9,959 bases of DNA from CAYRAV01 sp964422365 (lineage in GTDB: Bacteria > Bacillota > Clostridia > Lachnospirales > Lachnospiraceae). The stretch's first letter is position 1. The number at the start of each line of letters is the position of its first letter. The stretch spans positions 1 through 9,959 of the forward strand of contig CAYRAV010000092.1 in NCBI GenBank assembly GCA_964422365.1, given 5' to 3'. Below, piece after piece: positions 6,755-9,959 of the stretch. Both the position numbers and the translations under genes were made by a program. A model generated the notes under the pieces. It worked only from the letters and a program-made list of their open reading frames with translations. It made no database searches and was not told where the DNA came from.

Positions 6755-9385
6755 TTATGAGTAAGGGCGGTAAACGATTTTCTTTGATTTACCATATACC
6801 TTTTTGCCATTTTGAATCTTGTAGGCCCTAATATATAATGTAATACTGTTATAATTGTCTCCGACATAAAGATCAGTTTCTGTAATATTGTTATTAGAAA
6901 TATCTTTCAGTTTTTTATTTTCAGAGTAGATTTCATATCCACTTACTTCAGGATCCCGTTTCCATGAAATTTTTACTCTTTTTAAGTTAACATATGATTT
7001 GATTTTTACATTTTTTACTTGTTTTGGCACAATACCTGTACTCACAAATTTAGCACCAATTTCTTTTGCTAATTTTTCAGCAGTTGTGTTTGTCCAGCCA
7101 ACAATTGTTAAATCTGAAAGAGTTCTCCTCTTATAATTGTAAATTTTACCAGAGATTAAAGAAGTTGGAAGGGTAAGTTTTTTCAAAGTTGTTGTGTTAT
7201 CATAACTGATAATAAGATTCCTTAAAGCACCTTCTTCTACAGTAATATTTTTTAATGCAGTACAATTATATAAATTGATTGTACATTTTGATACATTTTT
7301 TCCAATAATAAGTTTTGTTAATTTATTTGCATTGGAAAAAGCATTTGTGTCAATTTGTGAAACAGAAGATGGTGTATGGTAACTTCCTGATTTTGCATTT
7401 GGATAGAACATCACTTTTGTTTGTTCTTTATTGAATAAAATACCATCCTTTGCTGAAAATTTTTCATTCTTATTATCTACAGTGAATTTTTGAAACTGAT
7501 TCATATAAGGTTTAGCGTCTTCTAATTTGTCAATATTTTTTATTTTGCTTCCCATGTTGTAGCTTGTTTTGGCAGACGGAACAGCATAGATTTTAGTCTT
7601 TCCTTTTGTTGTAAGTATTCCATCATCAGTAGTATAAACGGCAGAACCTGATGCTACGGCGAATTTAGAAGCCCTGTTTTTAAGGGATATATTACTTAAA
7701 TCAGAAGCTTCTTTTGGAAATGTTACAGTTCCTGTCTTGCCAGCTGGGTACATGCACAGGATTGATTTATCCTTGCTGTATAATATACCTGATTCAGAAC
7801 AAAAATAATTGTTACTATCAGAAATAGTAATCTTTACCAAATCAAATGCATTTATTTCATTATTTGAACTTTCTATCGTCTTTAATGTAGACGGCAGGGA
7901 AAGTTCTTTTATAGAAGAGTTGTGAAAAGCAGATTTGTTTATTTTTTTGATGCCTTCCCCAATCGTAACCTTATCTAATTTCTGGCATTTTCTAAAAGCA
8001 TAGGAAGAAATTTTAGTTATGGTATCTAAAGTTTTGTAATTACCTGATTTGTATGCCGGGAATTTATATAAAGTTGTTTTTTCTGCATTATATAAAACGC
8101 CATCTTCAGATGCAAATGACTGATTGGATGAGTCCACCGAAAAGGCAGTACCAGCATTGTTGAATGCATTGCTGGCAATGGAAGATACATTCTTTGGAAT
8201 CTTAATTACTGTGAATGAAGTACAGTTTGTAAATGCGTTATCATAAATGCGTGTAATACTAGAAGGCAGGTTGATTGATTTTAGGTTCACACAATTTTTA
8301 AAAGTAGAATAATTAATTGCATTTAGCTGATTTGACAAAACAGCCTCTTCTAAGTTCGTACAATTATAAAAAGCGTATGAAGATACAGAGTTCACACTAT
8401 TTGGGATTTTTACCATTTTCAAGCTGGTACATCCCATAAATGATCGATAGCCAATCGTCGAAACACCATTGTGGATGGTTAACTCCTTTAGATTTTTACA
8501 TTGCCTGAATGCATTATCGCCAATTGTGTCAATAGTGCCCGGAATAGATAGTTCTTTTAGGGAATTACAATGTGCAAAAGCATAATTGCTGATTGTTTCT
8601 ATACCGGATCCAAAATGAATGGTTTCTAATGCTGTACAATTTCTAAAACAAGAAGATGCAATAGATTTTATTTTATTTGGAATGGAGATGCTCTTTAAAG
8701 ATTTGCAGCCACGGAATGCACCCGCTTTTAACTTCTTCAAAGAGGAAGGTAAAGTTACATTTTGAAGGTTGTAGCAGCCTTCAAAGACAGATTCTCCTAA
8801 AATTTCAAGTTTAGAAGGAAATGTTATATTTTTTAGTGAACGGCAATGATAAAACATATCTTTTCTCAATGCTGTTATTTTAGAAGGAATAGTAATAGAT
8901 TCAAGTTTGCTGCATTTATAAAAAGCAGCACTTCCAATAATTGATACACTTTCAGGAATCTGTATGCTCGTTATGCTGCTACAGCCCCGGAAGGCATTCT
9001 GTGCAATTGAAGTCACTGTGTCTGGGACGGTAAATGCTCCTTTTCTGGCGGAAGGATAACGCACTAATTTTTTGCCATCTTTAGTATATAATACACCATC
9101 TACCGCTTTGAAATATTGATTATTACTGCTTACAGAAAATGAAGCCACTTTGACCTTATCAAAAACGGAAGCATCAAGTGCAGATACATTTGCACGGATA
9201 TGTACATTGCTGCCGCCGGAATATGAGGTTAATATACCATAAGAGTTTACTTTATAGCTGTTATTGGATTTGGCAGCTGCAATTGTTGTAATTGTATCTG
9301 GTAGGGGAATACCATAGTTTGAGCCTGTTGCCATTACAAAAGAAAGTCCTAATGCAGCAGCTCTTTTTTTGAGATTATAATTCAT
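6755..9385 (-). CDS. Secreted BspA-like leucine-rich-repeat protein with C-terminal FN3-like domain
   Basis: The 876-residue product starts with a signal peptide: KKR at 6-8, a hydrophobic core to about 20, and a likely cut after IAAA near residue 38. A hairpin-like module (about 85-116, containing DGVLYTKDGKKL and RYP) comes first. Thirteen LRR_5 repeats follow in exact 23-residue register, marked by AFRGC-type motifs at 131, 154, 177, 200, 223, 246, 269, 292, 315, 338, 361, 384 and 407. Four further hairpin modules then alternate with degenerate LRRs. A fibronectin type III-like domain fills about 786-873. There is no LPxTG, SLH or other wall anchor, so it is released or bound by an unknown means. 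Family roles are adhesion and host or matrix binding. The start at 9385 has AGGAG (9394-9398) 8 bases upstream; the longer in-frame start at 9436 lies inside an inserted element and is rejected. Confidence 0.92.
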   Translation of the reverse strand: MNYNLKKRAAALGLSFVMATGSNYGIPLPDTITTIAAAKSNNSYKVNSYGILTSYSGGSNVHIRANVSALDASVFDKVKVASFSVSSNNQYFKAVDGVLYTKDGKKLVRYPSARKGAFTVPDTVTSIAQNAFRGCSSITSIQIPESVSIIGSAAFYKCSKLESITIPSKITALRKDMFYHCRSLKNITFPSKLEILGESVFEGCYNLQNVTLPSSLKKLKAGAFRGCKSLKSISIPNKIKSIASSCFRNCTALETIHFGSGIETISNYAFAHCNSLKELSIPGTIDTIGDNAFRQCKNLKELTIHNGVSTIGYRSFMGCTSLKMVKIPNSVNSVSSYAFYNCTNLEEAVLSNQLNAINYSTFKNCVNLKSINLPSSITRIYDNAFTNCTSFTVIKIPKNVSSIASNAFNNAGTAFSVDSSNQSFASEDGVLYNAEKTTLYKFPAYKSGNYKTLDTITKISSYAFRKCQKLDKVTIGEGIKKINKSAFHNSSIKELSLPSTLKTIESSNNEINAFDLVKITISDSNNYFCSESGILYSKDKSILCMYPAGKTGTVTFPKEASDLSNISLKNRASKFAVASGSAVYTTDDGILTTKGKTKIYAVPSAKTSYNMGSKIKNIDKLEDAKPYMNQFQKFTVDNKNEKFSAKDGILFNKEQTKVMFYPNAKSGSYHTPSSVSQIDTNAFSNANKLTKLIIGKNVSKCTINLYNCTALKNITVEEGALRNLIISYDNTTTLKKLTLPTSLISGKIYNYKRRTLSDLTIVGWTNTTAEKLAKEIGAKFVSTGIVPKQVKNVKIKSYVNLKRVKISWKRDPEVSGYEIYSENKKLKDISNNNITETDLYVGDNYNSITLYIRAYKIQNGKKVYGKSKKIVYRPYS

Positions 9386-9405
9386 AAATTTCTCTCCTCT
9401 CTTTT

Positions 9406-9415
9406 TTTGTGTATT
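9406..9415. repeat. Target-site duplication, left
   Basis: TTTGTGTATT is repeated exactly at 9681-9690, directly flanking the foldback element on both sides. It is the 10-base target duplication made on insertion. Confidence 0.85.
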
Positions 9416-9680
9416 TAGGTAATTGCGAAACTCCAAGTAACCTTAATTTTATTTGTGCAGATTTCCATACCACAAGCAAGGTACTTCTGGCACCACTGGT
9501 ATTTCACATTGAGTACTTAGTGAGTTTTTTTGAACTTAGTGCGAAAGCACACTTTGATAATATGCTGTATTTTAGCACATTATGTATTGCTGCGAGTGTA
9601 AGATAGTGCAAACGTGCCTTGCGCCCTAATGGCAATCTGCACAAATATTTACAAAGTAAATAGAATTTCGCAATTGCCTA
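9416..9680. mobile_element. 265-bp MITE-like foldback element in the LRR gene leader
   Basis: The termini are inverted repeats: TAGGTAATTGCGAAACTCC on the left against TAGGCAATTGCGAAATTCT on the complement of the right end, 16 of 19 matching. A second nested inverted repeat (9450-9468 and 9629-9647, around TTTGTGCAGATT) matches at 18 of 19, and weaker complementarity extends inward (CAAGG and GCAC blocks). Perfect 10-bp target duplications flank it. It encodes no transposase; the 65-codon plus-strand frame inside it is incidental. It sits between the promoter at 9708-9735 and the ribosome site at 9394-9398. A 10-bp duplication is compatible with IS4-type transposases, which is inference. Confidence 0.85.
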
Positions 9681-9690
9681 TTTGTGTATT
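9681..9690. repeat. Target-site duplication, right
   Basis: TTTGTGTATT matches 9406-9415 exactly and directly abuts the right terminus (CCTA) of the foldback element. Confidence 0.85.
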
Positions 9691-9707
9691 AAAAAGATAT
9701 ATTCATG

Positions 9708-9735
9708 ATTATAACATAGTAAAATTATTTTTCAA
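9708..9735 (-). promoter_or_regulatory. Ancestral sigma-A promoter of the secreted LRR gene
   Basis: On the minus strand TTGAAA (9730-9735) and a perfect TATAAT (9708-9713) are 16 bases apart. Without the inserted element the leader would be about 40 bases, a normal length, and would carry the AGGAG site. With the insertion it becomes about 315 bases and includes the whole foldback. A weaker outward pair inside the element (TTGTGG 9470-9475, TAAAAT 9446-9451, 18-base spacing) could be a replacement promoter. Confidence 0.65.
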
Positions 9736-9740
9736 GATTA

Positions 9741-9798
9741 GTGAAGGAAATGTTAGAGATTCGTAAGAAAATGTAAGGAAATATTAAGAAAATGTAGC
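9741..9798 (-). promoter_or_regulatory. Phased 10-11 bp direct repeats upstream of the LRR promoter
   Basis: Read on the plus strand, related units start at 9741 (GTGAAGGAAA), 9751 (TGTTAGAGAT), 9761 (TCGTAAGAAAA), 9772 (TGTAAGGAAA), 9782 (TATTAAGAAAA) and 9793 (TGTAGC). Spacing is 10, 10, 11, 10 and 11 bases, about one helical turn each. The array ends 6 bases from the -35. By analogy with PhoB/OmpR-family regulators, which bind direct repeats of about 11 bases, it may be an activator site. The phased A-tracts would also bend the DNA, so a curved or UP-like element is the alternative. Confidence 0.45.
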
Positions 9799-9868
9799 TG
9801 TTTAGGCTTTTGAAATGCAACAAATATACAGAAAAACAAATACACAAAAATATTGAAAATATACATAA

Positions 9869-9959
9869 AAATATATTTTATGTTCCGGCATTGAATATGA
9901 CCCCTATGATTTTCCATACAGCGAAGACGACATGGAGAAGCTGATCATGAATTATTATG
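9869..9959 (+). other. Edge of a possible plus-strand coding sequence or remnant
   Basis: After about 80 very AT-rich bases (9799-9880) with no visible feature, composition rises sharply. One plus-strand frame, open from a TAA at 9866-9868 to the window end, reads GIEYDPYDFPYSEDDMEKLI, with GAC/GAG/AAG/CTG/ATC codons and a credible acidic amino-acid mix. The first ATG in this frame is at 9932, with no ribosome site before it, so this may be the interior of a truncated gene joined here by rearrangement. I do not recognise the protein. Low confidence. Confidence 0.25.

Noticed and set aside
9409..9606. 65-codon plus-strand open frame
   Set aside because: It lies almost wholly within the foldback element, has no ribosome site, and is explained by the inverted-repeat sequence.

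Overview
The window looks like accessory or semi-accessory chromosome of a low-G+C Gram-positive anaerobe, most likely a gut Clostridia of the Lachnospiraceae type. The reasons are AT-rich coding DNA, strong AGGAGG ribosome sites, a lipoprotein-anchored ABC binding protein, BspA-like leucine-rich-repeat proteins and small foldback repeats between genes. The taxonomic call is inference; no rRNA or marker gene is present. All six credible genes lie on the minus strand, so transcription runs from high to low coordinates.

Region 1 (about 1-3170) is an ABC importer operon read as ATPase (2873-2115), permease (2064-1285), then substrate-binding lipoprotein (1214-108). It belongs to the SsuABC/TauABC/NrtABC group, which imports small sulfonates, nitrate or similar molecules; the substrate cannot be told from sequence. 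A good sigma-A promoter (2906-2934) drives it, and two CcpA/LacI-type palindromes lie upstream about ten helical turns apart. A hairpin terminator at 3124-3166 ends the transcript that arrives from the right.

Region 2 (about 3170-6020) is a two-gene unit with its own promoter (5991-6019): a short-chain dehydrogenase-like protein with a small N-terminal Cys4 zinc-binding motif and no catalytic Tyr, then, 20 bases later, a cytosolic leucine-rich-repeat protein. Neither has a known function. This pair is the best candidate here for something undescribed.

Region 3 (about 6020-6755) is non-coding and holds two diverged copies of a 191-192 bp miniature inverted-repeat element.

Region 4 (6755-9385) encodes a secreted 876-residue BspA-like protein: signal peptide, thirteen 23-residue leucine-rich repeats in exact register, five hairpin-like modules and a C-terminal fibronectin type III-like domain. 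Its leader has been split by a separate 265-bp foldback element (9416-9680) flanked by perfect 10-bp target duplications, which sits between the promoter (9708-9735) and the ribosome binding site. Just upstream of that promoter is an array of direct repeats in 10-11 bp phase, a likely regulator site or curved DNA. The last 80 bases change composition sharply and hold one end of a possible neighbouring coding sequence.

Together the window reads as a regulated nutrient importer next to a leucine-rich-repeat locus, with one secreted and one cytosolic LRR protein, into which small mobile repeats have inserted.
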